From Rhizomys pruinosus (lineage: Eukaryota > Chordata > Mammalia > Rodentia > Spalacidae), in contig VZQC01004693.1 in the NCBI GenBank assembly GCA_009823505.1, positions 4,774,144-4,838,143 of the forward strand: a stretch of 64,000 bases of DNA, in the 5' to 3' direction. The notes beneath the pieces were generated by a model that saw only the letters and a list, made by a program, of their open reading frames with translations, made no database searches and had not been told where the DNA came from. The first letter of the stretch is position 1. Each line of letters opens with the position of its first letter. Positions 44,696 through 56,489 of the stretch are shown here, piece by piece. The position numbers and the translations under genes were made by a program.

Positions 44696-45639
44696 TGCAC
44701 TTGACCAACCCTTCCTCCCTCCCTCCCACTTAGGGTAGACAGTCCCTATCACACCCATCACTGCCCCCCCCCACCTTGCCTGCTCCACTTCCATCCCTGC
44801 TCTCAAAAGTTCCCCCAGCTGCTTCAGACCTGGACTTGCGGGACCCAGCCCCGTGATCACCCTTCCCTCTCCTGACAGTCTATGATCCTTCTGTCCCCTG
44901 AAGTCCCCCCAGGAGAACTTAACATCTGTGTGGGAAGAACAGCGCAATACCTGCTCTGTGGCTCGTGTGCCTGGCACTTAGGCTCCACTGATGGAGTTTG
45001 TCAACTGACTTGGAACAGCTGCAGAAGTAGGAAGTGGCATGTGCAAGCCTGGGAGTCAGGGCTGCTCAGATAAACACTGATCCCAATGGATCTGTTTACA
45101 GGTGGGGAAGCCAATCACAGAGGAGCACGGGAAGCAAGGTGAGATGGAGTCACAGGGCTGAGAACAGAGCCTTCCTGCCTGGAGCCCTGCTGAGACTCTG
45201 CAGAGATAGCAGAGTGGCCAGAGGTGCCTGGGACACATGAAGAAGAAAGCGTCCAGCCCGGAGCACCGACAACCAGGCCAGCAGGGGAGGGGCGTTCCCC
45301 TTCCAGGTAACTCCCCTCCTTGTGGAAAAGCACCCTCAGGCTGGTCTGTGGAGACAGCCTGGACAGGAAGCCCATTAGCAATGCAGTCTCTTGAGCTCTC
45401 TGCTCTGAGAGGCAGAGAATGTCCTGTGCTGGCCTGGAGAAGTACACTCCTCCGGAGTCTACTCCAGCCCTCTACCATCCACCTAGCCAGGAGGAGCCAA
45501 GTCCTGAAAACCAGGGAAAGGGGACCTTGCTGGGACTGGTAGCACAGCCTGCCATGAATATGCATGAGTGGTGCCCCTCTGGGGCCATTCCCACCCCGCC
45601 AAGGCACTCATTTCTGGTGGTGAATAGGGTGCTATTGTG
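44696..45639. other. Noncoding stretch, no feature seen
   Basis: GC-rich with accidental open frames on both strands, the longest 183 codons on the minus strand at 45056-45607. No protein family resemblance. Confidence 0.5.
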
Positions 45640-45935
45640 GGCAGGGCTGCAGAATTTTAATGACTTGCAAAATATAGTTAATTATGTAAAAAGACATCTT
45701 CTGCACTTTTTCATGTAAATGAGACAAATTAATTGGCGCTCAGTAGTTTTGAGAGCTGCCTGGTCCCAGGGGGGAGGGGGAAGTCCTTGATGGCACTGAA
45801 GTAGGTGCTTGCCAGAAAGCAAGGTGAAAAGCAGACACCGAGAAGGGCAATTTCTGATCCATTTAATTAATCCCATCACTAAACCCGCCTGGGGTTTGTA
45901 ACTCAAACCGTGAGAAAGCACAGCCTGCGGGTTCT
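45640..45935. promoter_or_regulatory. Candidate conserved noncoding/enhancer-like block (speculative)
   Basis: An AT-rich island in GC-rich flanks with several homeodomain-type cores: ttaatta (45678-45684), aaattaatt (45726-45734) and ttaattaatccc (45863-45874, joining a TAATTA and a TAATCC OTX/PITX-like core), plus cgctcagtag. No repeat signature is visible. Whether it is conserved cannot be tested here. Confidence 0.28.
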
Positions 45936-46134
45936 CGCGCCACTGCCAGTCAATGGATAGTTCAGGAACCCTGGGGGCTACAGGGAAAGGCTGGGGGGCA
46001 GGGCCCTGGGGCATCCAGCTCCCCATTCCCCTGGTCGTTAGCCAAGTTCTCAACAGTGGCTCTGAGGATGACACTGGGGTGGGGGTGCTGTCTACACTGG
46101 CTCCAGGTAAGAACTTTCAAATGGCAGAATGCCA
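45936..46134. other. Noncoding stretch, no feature seen
   Basis: GC-rich. No gene. Confidence 0.5.
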
Positions 46135-46850
46135 CTTTCAAGGGTTTGTGGGGGACATTTCTCCAAAGAAAGTGCGCAACTGGCCAGTGAGCACAGGAAG
46201 TCACTGGGCGCTGTTAATCACTGGGAAACGCAAGTTCAAACATCGGGGAGATACCACCCCTCACCTATCATGACAGCCATAATCTAAACCACAGAAACTA
46301 TTGTCTGTGAAGATATGGAGAAATGGGAGCTGCGCAGCTGCTGGTGGGCGTGTGAAGGGCCACAGCCACCATAGAGGGCAGTCTGGTATCTTTTCGAAAG
46401 GTTAGAGCTGGAGTCAGTCACCGTGTCCCAGCAAGATTCCTGGGTGTAGACTCAGAAGAACTGAGAACAGGTTCTCAAAGAGGTGTTTGTGTACAGCAGC
46501 CGCGTTATTCAAAAGCGGAAAATAGCCCAGATGTCATCAGAAGATGAGATAGCCATGTGGTCCGCCCACACAACAGAGTATTATCCAGCCATGAAAAGGA
46601 AGAAAATTCTGACATGGGAGAACCTCAAGGACACTGCTCGGGTGTCCTTGAAGCTGGTCACGGAAGGACGAACACCACACAAGCTGCCTTGTATGAGGTC
46701 CCGGCAGAGGCACACCCAGAGACAGTGGTGGGGTAGTGCTGGGGCCAGGGAATCTGAGTTTTGCTGGGAACATGGAGGTTTCTGGCATGGTGAGGATGGA
46801 TGCTCTTTGTGCCACTGGACTGTCCACTTAGGAATGTGGTCATTGTTTTT
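46135..46850 (+). repeat. Old L1 3' end (L1M-type), second copy
   Basis: The order gggaaacgcaagttcaaac, ggagataccacccctcacc, gaagatatggagaaatgg, cccagcaagattcctggg, cagcagccgcgttattcaaa and caacagagtattatccagcc is that of the L1 ORF2 C-terminal/3' UTR region. It is diverged by substitution and small indels. Same region as the copy at 14176-14975. Confidence 0.78.
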
Positions 46851-48154
46851 CGCCAGCAGTGGCTTCTGCCCTTGTCTAAGACTCATGTCTGGTCACATAC
46901 AGAGGACAGAGAGACCCTGTGATCTTCATGTCTGACCTGCTTGCGCTCAGCTCTGCGGGAGGGCTGGGCTCCACTGGGCAGCACCCTCCACTCTCACGGA
47001 CCTCCTGTCTGACAGCAGCAGCACCCCGGGGTCACTTTACACAGCTCCAAATCAAACTGCACCTGCCCCACTTGCCTTGTTTTTCTGAAGCTCCTCGGGC
47101 CACCCAAGCTGGCAGGGAGACGCCTGGAGGCCTCTGCTCTGTCTGGGAGAGCCGGCAACAATGAGCTTCTATCTCAGGAGAAACCAGAGCCGGCTCAGCT
47201 CGCATCCCCTGCCTGTGTTCTCATGGCCAGGCCGCCCAGCCAGGCTGGGGTGGAACCTGAACCACACACTCATACTGCTGCAGTCCTGCTGGCTTTGAAA
47301 ACGAGAATGGAGACAGTCATGGGTGGACAGCAAGGTCTTGGAGGAAAGCCCCTGGTGTGCCTTCCAGTCAGGCTGCCCCTGCTTCCAGGTGGAACCCCAG
47401 AGACAGCATGTATCCCCAAGCCACAGGCCTCCCCGGCACCCAAATGTGCAGAAGCCCCACAGGGGCATCCAATCTGGAGGTGTGCAAGCCAGCCCCACTG
47501 CTTAATTCCTGTCACATGCACCCACCTGAGGAGGGTGTTGCCTGCTTCATTGGCTATCGGGGGAGGGTCCCCCCAGGACAGCGGCTGTGGCCTCCGTGGC
47601 CTGTGACAAGACCTCCCCATGATCCCGCAACTGCTTCGCCAGGATATCCAGGCCAGACTTACCCAGGAGAGCCTGGCTCCCAGTGTCAGGTGCACAACTC
47701 GAGTGGCTGGGACACAGCTGGTCAGAGCCTCCCTAGGCCTACTAGAAGCTCAGGTGGTCAGGACTCTACCTGAGCCACCCCATCCTACAAGCCTGGAGTG
47801 CAGAGGCCAGAAGCCTCCTGCAGGTCTGCCAGGCTGGCTCTGCCCTGCCTTTTCTCCCCATTTTACTGTAGTTAGGAGGCAAGGCCACAAGGAGCATCCC
47901 TGGTCCTCTGTGTCTCTCAGTGCTGGCCCTGCAGGCCAAAGTGTCAGGGCGGCCTGGCCAGGGGTCACCCTCCTAGCACACAGGCACCATGGCTGGGCAG
48001 AGGCTGCTCTGTGCAGCCCAGGGCTGGCCAGTCTAGATGGCCATGGGCTATAATGACTCTTTTCAGCCAATTATTTCCTTTTGTCTATCATTTTTAAGTA
48101 TGAAGTTGCCAGATCCACAAATTACACAGGGGCCTGATCAAAGAATACTCACAG
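46851..48154. other. Noncoding stretch, no feature seen
   Basis: GC-rich sequence. Overlapping open frames of up to about 144 codons on both strands (for example 47619-48053 plus, 47270-47695 minus) have no protein-like features. No repeat recognised. Confidence 0.5.
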
Positions 48155-48378
48155 TGGGGTTGGCGACGTGGCTCAGTGGCTAAGAGCAGTGGCTGCTCTT
48201 GCAGAGGACCTGGGTTCCATTCTCAGCACCTACACGGTGGTTAACAGCCATCTGTAACTCCTGTTCCAAAGGAATCTGAACCCCTCCTCTGTCCTCTACC
48301 AGAATTTCATGCATGGGTGCACTTACATACATGCAGGCACTACACTCATATACATAAAATAAAAGATAATAAATTTTT
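48155..48378 (+). mobile_element. B2-type SINE, sense
   Basis: ggggttggcgacgtggctc, agaggacctgggttccattc and gtaactcctgttccaaagg are followed by an aataaa-rich tail (cataaaataaaagataat). An opposite-strand B1 has inserted in its tail. Confidence 0.9.
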
Positions 48379-48531
48379 TTGGTCCTTTTGAGGCAGAGTC
48401 TCTCTCTAGTCCCAGCTGGCCTGAAACTTTCTATGTAGATCAGGCTGGCCTTGAACTCACAGAGATCCACCTGCCTCTGCCTCCTAAGTGGTATGATTAA
48501 AAGGGTGCACCACAATACCTGGCATAATAAA
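48366..48531 (-). mobile_element. B1 SINE, antisense, inserted in the B2 tail
   Basis: The reversed poly(A) (ttttttt at 48373-48380) is followed by a degraded B1 body to the reversed head at about 48522 (caccacaatacctgg). The direct repeat ataataaat on both sides (about 48367 and 48522) is a likely target duplication. The B2-B1 pair is tail to tail. Confidence 0.88.
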
Positions 48532-48810
48532 TATCTTTTTTAAAGGAACACTTACACATATAGCAGATACTAGAAGAAAAGGCAGCTTTCGGAGTCTGTG
48601 GAGTAGAAACACAGTGAGAATTGGTTTGGAGCCTGCAATGCAGTCTCTCACCTTGGATCTCCCTGATCTGCCCTCAGGCCTTGTGCCAGTGCCAGTCACT
48701 ACAGACAAATCAGGTGGAGCCAAACAGTGGCCAATGGCACACAGTCTCCACCAGGAACTAGAGACTTCCTCCATATTGGTCAAATGACAAAGCAAGGTAG
48801 TGGAGTTTAA

Positions 48811-49123
48811 AAACTAAGGCAGGGCTTGGAGAGATGGCCTAGTGGTTAAGAGTGCCGACTGCTCTCACAGAGGACCCAGGTTTGATTCCCCAGCACCCAC
48901 ATGGCAGCTGAGAACCATCTTTAACTCCAGTTCCAGGGAAATCTGACTCCCTCTTCTGACATCCACGGCATTGCACCACACGGGTGCACAGACCTGCATG
49001 CAGACAGTACATTCATACACATACAAGAATAAATAAAAATTTTAAAAAATTTTAAAAAAGGCGTGGGCCACCACGCCCAGCTAATTAAAAAAAAAACAAA
49101 CCAAAAACAAAAAAACCAAGGCA
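48811..49123 (+). mobile_element. B2-type SINE carrying an inverted B1 head in its tail
   Basis: The B2-type short form from about 48823 (gggcttggagagatggcc) to its A-rich tail near 49050 is followed by a 25-bp inverted B1 head (aggcgtgggccaccacgc, then ccagct) at 49059-49083. More A-rich sequence follows. Flanks aaactaaggca (48811-48821) and aaaccaaggca (49113-49123) form a probable target duplication with one mismatch around the whole unit. The B1 head may have been copied in during reverse transcription. Confidence 0.82.
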
Positions 49124-49135
49124 ATGAAACCAGTA

Positions 49136-49330
49136 CTGGCTAGAACTGGACCTCCTCCCCCTCCCCTCTAGGGGCCAAAGGTGCCCACTGCCAGCCCATT
49201 CTGGCTACAACTGGACCTCCTCCCCCTCCCCTCCAGGGGCCAAAGGTGCCCACTTCCAGCCCGTTCTGGCTAGAACTGGACCTCCTCCCTCTCTCTCTAG
49301 GGGCCAAAGGTGCCCACTGCCATCCCACCC
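49136..49330. repeat. 65-bp minisatellite, three copies
   Basis: Units start ctggctagaactggacc (49136), ctggctacaactggacc (49201) and ctggctagaactggacc (49266), exactly 65 bp apart. Each contains ggggccaaaggtgcccac. Confidence 0.96.
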
Positions 49331-50614
49331 AACTCGGTGGCCTTTTTAGCCCTCTGTCCTGGGGGCTGAGTGAAAGTGCTCTCTCCCCAGGCCAACCCTA
49401 GGGCTGAGGGGTGAGGTCCCTTTGCTGACCTGGGGCCCCTGAGGCTGGGGCCTGTTCACCTCGGTGTCCTTAGGGTTGTTCAGGGCCCAACCCCTGGGGA
49501 CAGTGAGAAGATGAGAGCAGGATAGGAAGGAGAGATGAAGAAGGATAAGGAGGTAGAGGAGAGGAGGTGAGTGGGCAGGGGCCTCTGTGCAGGACAGGAT
49601 CAGCAGTCCAGGCTGAGCACTGGCTGAGGATCAGGGAGCACACAGGGCAGCACAGAACCTCTCTGCCCTTCCAGGTCCCACTAACAACACAGTGTTTGGT
49701 TGCGTAGACACAGGTTGATAGGGATGCACATGCTCGTATTGTAACAGGTTGGTTGACCTTCTTTGTAATGATGTTTGGAGTCCTAGGTATGTCAGAATAG
49801 GTGAACTCATTCCCCCTCCCCCAGTGTCCTGCAGAAGGGCTGCAGTGTATCTTTGAGTGTATTCAAAGAGCTGGCTGTTATTGAGCTACCAGTTTCCAGC
49901 TGTCTGTTCTCTTTGAGTCTCTTGTGGTTTGTTACCAGCTGTGTGTCTGTGCACCACTGACCCATGGCACACACTGGATAAATACGCCTGCCGTCTCTGT
50001 ACAGAACCCACAGCACATGCTGCTGGGGTGGGGCAGGCACATGACTGACTTGGACAGACATCATCTAGTGCTTCTGCCTGTACTGTCCCACCCCACCAGC
50101 CTCCAAAGTCCATCTGATGTTGGCTCCCAGTTCTCATCAATGTTTTCCTGGTCCCCAAGCAGTGTCTTTTGGATCTGGTCCTTCCTCACCAATGGTGGGG
50201 CGGGGTGAGTGGGACCTTGGTTCGGGACATCAACTCCACAGGTGGGAATTTAGCTATGTGCCTGGGGTCACGCTGTGACAGACCCAGAGCAGAGGAGGAC
50301 TGGAAGGAGCCCAGGTCCATCTTTGCTCCAGGGCTGAGGAGGCAGTGCGGAGGAACTCCAGAGAAATCGGTGCCCTCGTGACCACAGGGAAGTGGGAGGC
50401 AGGAGGGGAGAGCTGCCATGGCTGGCTGGAGCTCTCAAAGCTGCCACTGAGCCCAGGGCCTTCCGGAGCTGGCTCCGGGGAGCCGTGCGTGAAGCTGGCA
50501 GCTGCTGCTGCCCATTGCCTCCTTTTCTTCTGGGCTGTCTGTCTTCCCTGTGACAGGCGGGAGGCCATGTATTCTGGATGCGGCTGATCTTTTGTGTTTA
50601 ATCTGTCATGAATG
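49331..50614. other. Noncoding stretch, no feature seen
   Basis: Unique-looking sequence without recognised repeat or gene. Confidence 0.5.
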
Positions 50615-50760
50615 TTTCTTCACCCACTGGCACTTGTCTTTTCTCTTGAAATACTCACTGAAGATATTTTTCAGTCCCTGAGAGTCATTAATATTCATGA
50701 GCAAAAAATGTCTGTCAATATTTCCCTTAGTGTATCTGGGCTTGTGGCCCGCATCTTCAA
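50615..50760. promoter_or_regulatory. Candidate conserved noncoding block (speculative)
   Basis: An AT-rich island contains gagtcattaatattcatgag (about 50683-50702) and tgtctgtcaatatttccc (about 50710-50727). The motifs are homeodomain/POU- and forkhead-like. Flanks are GC-rich and there is no repeat signature. Conservation not testable here. Confidence 0.22.
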
Positions 50761-53389
50761 GGTACCTCCCAAGGTTGTAGTATGTGCCACGCAGGGGTCA
50801 TGGGCTCTGACAGCCCTGTGCCTGGGGAGGTTTCTGAGCTCAGTGGCTGTTTGGCAGCCCCGGTTAGCCAGGGACTCTTGGCCCATCTGCCTTTTGCTTT
50901 CTGCCTCTCCATTTCTCTACGGGCAAGCGGTTACCCATTCCTCTGTCTCTCAGCGCTGCCTCTGCCCTGGGTCATTCTGAGAGGAACTCCCACCTCTGGT
51001 CTTTATGTCCAGGGGCTGCGCTCTGAGCCTCGAGGGTGGGAAGTGGCTGCACAGCAAGGCGGAAGTCTTTCCATCTGCTCTGGGAAGAGTTGGACCCTGA
51101 CCCTGGGGAGGAGGATCCTGACACATCCTGGGGTGGTAGCCAAGAAGGTTCCTGGGCCAGTTTGAAACTGCAGCAGCAGAGGGTGACCATCTGGAAGATC
51201 CGGGTCAGGGACATGCTCCCCACTGGTGTTGGCGGGAGCTGCCCTTCCCCTCTCTGGGCTCCTGGTGAGGGAGACGGGCAGGCCAGGTCTTAGTCCTCAG
51301 CCTGGTTCCCCTGACTGCTGATTCCATGGGAGAAGGGGCTACGCTTTCTGCAGCACATAGCTATGGGCAGTGATCCACAGAGCTCACGACCCAGGACGTT
51401 GGTTTAGGATCCATGGCTGGGTCCCTCCATAACACCAGCCTCTTCTAAGGTACCCCAGAGGCAGAACCTGGGCTAAGTCTTGTGTCCACAAGCTTCAGCT
51501 TGCAAGGGATGGGTGGGTGTGTGGACAGGGTGGGTCTGAGCACCCCTCTACTCAGACCCTGGTCTCGTGGTATGAGACCCAGTTGCTCCAGGCCAAACTT
51601 CCCAGTGTCCTGGTATCTGCAAGGCTGCTGATAATGTCAATGGCCAGGGCTGCAGGCAGCAGACTCCATGTAAGAGATTATAGGTCCAGGCTGGGCTGCA
51701 TCTCCTCTATCTCAGGTCCCAGCCTCCTCAGGTCCCAGCGTCCTCGAGTCCCTGAACCTGCCCAGCTTGGGGAGGAATGCTCAGCCTGGGAGCAGACCCC
51801 CATCAGCTCAGGGAGAATAATGCTCTCCTCAACCTGAGTCTACCAGGCCCCTCCCTGCTCTCCTTACCCTGACCGCACCTCGATGACGGCCCTCACCAAC
51901 AAGTTGGACAGGGCCACTTATTTCCATCTGGGACCCTGGAGGGGAGACCTTCTGTCACCCTGCTGCAGCCTTCCCAGTCTTGGAGCAGGCCTTTGCCTAG
52001 TCTGGCCCTGGACTGGCCCTTAAGCCCTCTGCTCAGGACACCTTCTACAAAGCCACTCAGAGAATGAAAATGAACTTTAACAAAAGAGCATCAGGGCTGG
52101 CAGGCTGGGCTGAGGTGAGACACCAATTAATAAAAGAAGTTAGCTAAATTATACATGCTTAATAGAATTATTACAGGTCCCAAGGACAGACATACTGTTG
52201 GTTTCTAGATTCCCCACAAAACTGCTGACCTGCTTTTGTTAGACACAAAAATCAACTCAGGCTCAATTTAAACATCTAGTCGAATAGAAAAAAGATATAT
52301 GCAATTCCTGGAGCCTGTAAGCCTTGGACAGCTGGGTCAGGAACTACAAGCCAAGGCTTCTCCTGACTCTGCCAGCTTCCGATGGTCCCTCTGCTGCTGC
52401 AGCCCACCCGGAGCCAGGGACGCACCAAGCTGGAGAGTGTGGACCACATGTCACAGCTCCCTCAGGTAGCTTAGCAGCCTGGCTCTCCACTGGGTGGGGA
52501 CAGCCAGGCAGGTTCTGGACATACAGATGGACAGAGCGGTCCTCTGGAGGTAGCGAATGCTGCATGGGGAAGAGGGAGGTGTGAGGTGGAGCCAGGGGTC
52601 CACGACTGTCCCGGAGCTCAGGGCTGTTTGAGGTTTTAGAATGTCACATGGGGAAGGTGGTGGCTGGCACAGGGTGTGTCTTCTCTCTGACTTGGCATCC
52701 CCAAATGGCAGATACAGACTGTTCCAACGTTCTGGTTCTTGTCTTGGCCAGAGACGCCAGCTACTTTTGAAACCCAGATGAGCTGAGCCTGGCCTGCTGG
52801 GGGAGGAATGCTTCGCTGGCTTTTTCTCAGTTCCCTGTTTGACCCCAAATTTCCACCAGAGCTGAGCACCACTGTTCTAAGCTCTGCTGAGCCTGCAGGG
52901 TGCTCAGGGCCTGAGCCGGCAGTGGAAGCGGGACCACTGAATGCTCTGTGGATCAGGAAGGCTCTTACTGTGGGATCCTTGTACCCCACCCCTATTGTCC
53001 AAGGCCTTGCTTAAACTCTGGGAAGCCAATGTGTCATCTCACCGTCCTCTGTAGCAGAGTCTCCCAGGGAGCTGGTGCTCTGTGCATGGGCACCTTGTGC
53101 CTGTGTGTGAGCAGGGACCACTGCTAAGTGGAATGGTTTACCTCCCCTTGACGTCTTTGTCATACGCTGTTACTGGAATGTTCCATGGCCTGTCCATAAC
53201 TGGGCTTCTTGGTTCTCATGTCCCCTCTGTGCTGGGTTCTGTCTCACTAGATTGGCTCATAGGACAATAGGTCTCTCTGTCTACTCTTTCAACCCTCTTG
53301 CATTGGATACACCAGAAAGCTCAAGAGGCCTGGGGCTGTTCAAGGACACCTAAACTAGAACATTCCCTGTTGCCAATGCGAAAGTCCAT
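50761..53389. other. Noncoding stretch, no clear feature
   Basis: About 2.6 kb mostly without repeats. 52050-52320 is AT-richer (cacaaaaatcaactcagg, aattatacatgcttaatag) and may be old unique sequence. No exon recognised. Confidence 0.5.
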
Positions 53390-53545
53390 TTGCTCAGATT
53401 AGAACTTTCCTTACAGCAGCATGTCAGGGTGGGTTTTCAATCACTGTACTGCAGCCAAGCCCAAATCATATTTCACTGGTTTTCAATAATGGCGTTGTCA
53501 GCCTGCCAATCCACTCCCGTAATTGGGCCAGCAGGAAGCCTGCAG
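53390..53545. promoter_or_regulatory. Candidate conserved noncoding block (speculative)
   Basis: ggttttcaatcactgtactg, ttcaataatggcgttgtcag and cctgccaatccactcccg form a block unlike any repeat known to me. It has CCAAT-, TAAT- and YY1-like (aatggcg) words. A hint only. Confidence 0.2.
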
Positions 53546-54205
53546 AGGAGTCGCCTCTGTGCTGGCCTGGATGCACAGGGGAGCTGGGAAAGGCAGGAAT
53601 GCAGCCAGGCATGCTGCGGGCTCCAGCAGCCAGTTAGTGCAGGGATGGGTGGAAGCTTCAGTCTAATGGCAGCAGCCCTGGGCTAGGACTTTGCTGCAGA
53701 AGTCCCTAGAGTTTCTCGTCTTCAGAATATTCAGTGAGCTTCATTCTTTCCCTCTGTCCCAAGACAGGCGCTAGGTGCTAGGCGCTGATCACAGCATGAG
53801 AAAGCAGCCTGCATTTGTCCCTCTTAAACTTATTTAACTGCCTGCAAGCTTCAGTTGGCTGTTGGGGCCAGTGTGAGTCTAGGCCAGAGACAAACACTAG
53901 AGTCTGTAAGGAAAACCATCAGATCCATTACTTCTGTTCTTTCAAATTCAGAAGACTTGGTGGCTCTCCTTTTTCAAGGGGAGAGGTTAAGAGTCTCTGG
54001 TTTTGTTGTACTGCCATTGCTCTCAAGTGCAATGCTTTTTTGCTAAGTGTCTCAGATACAGAAGGTCACAGAGTGTATGTCTAGATCCAGTGCCCCAGCG
54101 CAGAGGGAATGCTGCCATCTCCTGTCTAGCACCGTGGCAGGGCCAGGAGACATCTCCTCTTTCCTAGAAGCTTCCCTCCCATCACCCTGGCATCTATCAT
54201 GAAAG
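53546..54205. other. Noncoding stretch, no feature seen
   Basis: No gene or repeat recognised up to the solo LTR. Confidence 0.5.
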
Positions 54206-54600
54206 CCAGCTGTGCTGGATAGCTTTGGTGTCAACTTGACACACCTGGGTTGAGGGAGCCTCAGTTGGGGAATTGGCTCCATTGGATTGGCCTGTGGCCA
54301 CATCTGTGGTGTATTGTCTTGATTGTTGAGCAGTGACAGTATAAGAAGGCAGGCTGGGCATGAGCCAGAGAGCAAGCCAGTAGAGAGCAAGCCAGTAGAG
54401 AGCAAGCCAGTGAACAGCAGTCCTCCATGGCTTGTGCTTCAGCTCCTGCCTCCAGGTTCCTGCCCTGAGTTACTGCCTTGGGCTCCCTAAGTGATGAACT
54501 GTGACCCAGGAGATGTGAGCTGAATAAACCCTTTCCTCCCCAAGTTGGTGTTGGTCAGAGTGTTTTGTCATAGCAATGGAAGACAAACTACAACACCAGC
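54206..54600 (+). mobile_element. Solo LTR, sense, MaLR/ERVL-like with exact 5-bp TSD
   Basis: The body 54211-54595 begins tgtgctggatagctttggtg and ends aaactacaaca, with TG...CA termini. It is flanked by ccagc at 54206-54210 and 54596-54600. It contains a poly(A) signal (gaataaaccctttcctcc, about 54522). A 17-bp unit (agagcaagccagtag) is repeated three times at 54367-54413. Same family as the antisense LTR at 37773-38179, and with no internal region attached. Confidence 0.88.
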
Positions 54601-55002
54601 CTTGCCTGCAAACACCTTTTGTAAATGGAATAGCATGAACCACGCCATTCCATGCGAGGCTTCATGGAACATGTGCTGTTGGAGGGATTCTTCTTGTTGG
54701 GGCTTGAATGTGAAATGTCTCTCCAGGCTCGTGCTTGGCCCTCAGCTTATGGTGCCATTTTGAGGGCTGGGAAACCTTTAGGATGTGGGGCCTGGCTACC
54801 TAGGGATGGGCCTTTGAAGGTCAGACCCACTTCTGGTCCTGACTGTGTTCTTGGCTTCCTTGTCTGTAGCCGTAGTGGGAACAAGCTCGGTGAATACTCC
54901 CTCTGAAATGGAGCCATGCCTGCTTCTCTGCCACCATAGACTGAACCCTCTGGACCATGTAAGGGTGAGGGTAGGTGCAACCGTGAGTAGACAGACCTCT
55001 TT
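54601..55002. other. Noncoding stretch, no feature seen
   Basis: 54690-54960 (gaatgtgaaatgtctctcca, cttgaaggtca-type words) may be an old LTR fragment. Not assignable. Confidence 0.4.
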
Positions 55003-55375
55003 CCTGTTGTGTGAGAAAATAGCTGACACCAATGACTTATAGGAGAAGGAGGCTTGTGGCTCACAGCTCCAGGTCACAGATTATCACCATGGGAAGCGGC
55101 TGAAGGGACTTGATGTATCTGGCCACATCATACCCACAGTCAAGAACAGAGAGATAAATGAAAGAATGAATCCCTGCCGGGACTCAGTTCCCCTTTCTCA
55201 GTCTGGGGCTCAGCTCGTGAAGTGGTACTACTTACATTCAGGGCAGATCTTCCCACTACAATTAACCCAGCCAAGAAAATCTCTCACAGACAAGCCTGCA
55301 GGCCAACTAATCTAGACAGTTCCTTATTGAGACTCCCATGGAGATTTTTGAGTGTGGACAATTAAAGTCAACCAT
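55003..55375 (-). repeat. Rodent MaLR-like LTR, antisense
   Basis: Opens tgtgagaaaatagctgacac and contains cccacagtcaagaacagag, cttcccactacaattaaccc and ccttattgagactccc. It closes attaaagtcaaccatcacac. It is an antisense relative of 23380-23700. Ends approximate. Confidence 0.6.
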
Positions 55376-56032
55376 CACACAGCACAATGAGAGCCAAGGC
55401 ATGCCAAGGGGCCTCTGCAGGTCTGGACACAGGAAATATCATGATGGAGCTCAGATAATACAGGAGACCATACTGCTGGCCTCTCACAACGTGTCATGTG
55501 ATTTTGAGAGTCAGCATTCTCACGGGTCCTCAGTTTCCCCTCCTGTATAGGCAGCGAGTTGTTGTAACACATCTCTGAATAGTTTTGGGTCTCCAGCCTG
55601 CCATCAGCCCTCTTCTTTAGCCATCTCTCTCATTAGTAGCAGAACTTGGTGATCCCAGGTGTGTGCTGGGCCTGCTACCTGGGGCTGACTCACAGACTTA
55701 CCTTTTGTGCCCAGCACAGAGGGAGTCTCTAACCTTTCTGCATTTTGGTATTATGGGCCGTAATGTGTATCTGGCAACAATCTACACTTGCAGCCAGGGG
55801 CCAAGCCTTTAGAAATCGGGCAACTCCACTCTGACCAGCATCATAGATCCCCAAGGTCCTGCTGTGTGCTCTCCAGCCAACCTCTGTGGACATAGACCCC
55901 TTATCTGTGAAATGCAGGTAATGGTCAGGCCTTGATGGTCCTATATGGAAATCTCGGCCCTCACACCTGCGACAGGTGAAACCCCATTCTGCACTCTGTT
56001 TTCAAGGGGACCACAGCTCAAAATTTTGTGTG
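55376..56032. other. Noncoding stretch, no clear feature
   Basis: 55895-55930 (cttatctgtgaaatgcagg) resembles a reversed MIR core but is too short to annotate. No gene. Confidence 0.45.
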
Positions 56033-56037
56033 GATAT

Positions 56038-56452
56038 TGAGAAGTTCCCGACAAAGAAAGAAAAGACAAATCAGTCTGAATTAAAAGTAAACAAAGGCAG
56101 GCTTTACTCTAGGGAAATGCACTCTCAGGTCAATTTGATGGCCTTTGGGGTAAAATACCAAGGAAAGCTTGTGTCTGGGCTGGACTAGGGATCCTTTTAT
56201 AGGGCAGGGGAGGGGAGAGGGTGATGTGTTAATCAGGTATTGGAATCTGGCCAATTAGGCCAGGTTGGTGCCCTGAGGGTGGGTCTTAGGTCCAGTGGTC
56301 TCTTTGGAATATGGAACTAGGTGCTGGCTTTGTCTGGTGATTTAATTGGCCTTTCTTTGCACACTTTTGCAAGTGAGGGCTCCTGGTCGGAAAAGAAGAG
56401 TGGGGATCCTTGGGTCCATGCCATCTTGGCTTTTGTTCAGAACCTCCTAACA
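56038..56452 (-). repeat. 3' LTR of the provirus
   Basis: On the minus strand it starts tgttaggaggttctgaac (at 56452) and ends near cttctca (56038). A TATA-like element is at about 56195-56201 (ttttata on plus). The poly(A) signal is altered (plus tttact where the partner has tttatt). The outer roughly 40 bp do not align well with the partner LTR, so one end has been replaced or decayed. Confidence 0.85.
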
Positions 56453-56489
56453 TTCCAACCTCTTAGAGTATAGGAACATTGATTCAGCT

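Noticed and set aside
44420..45607. 183- and 185-codon minus-strand frames
   Set aside because: One lies across the inverted repeat, both are in GC-rich sequence with competing frames, and neither resembles a known protein.
55895..55930. Possible MIR fragment
   Set aside because: Only one short word matches, which is insufficient to support an annotation.
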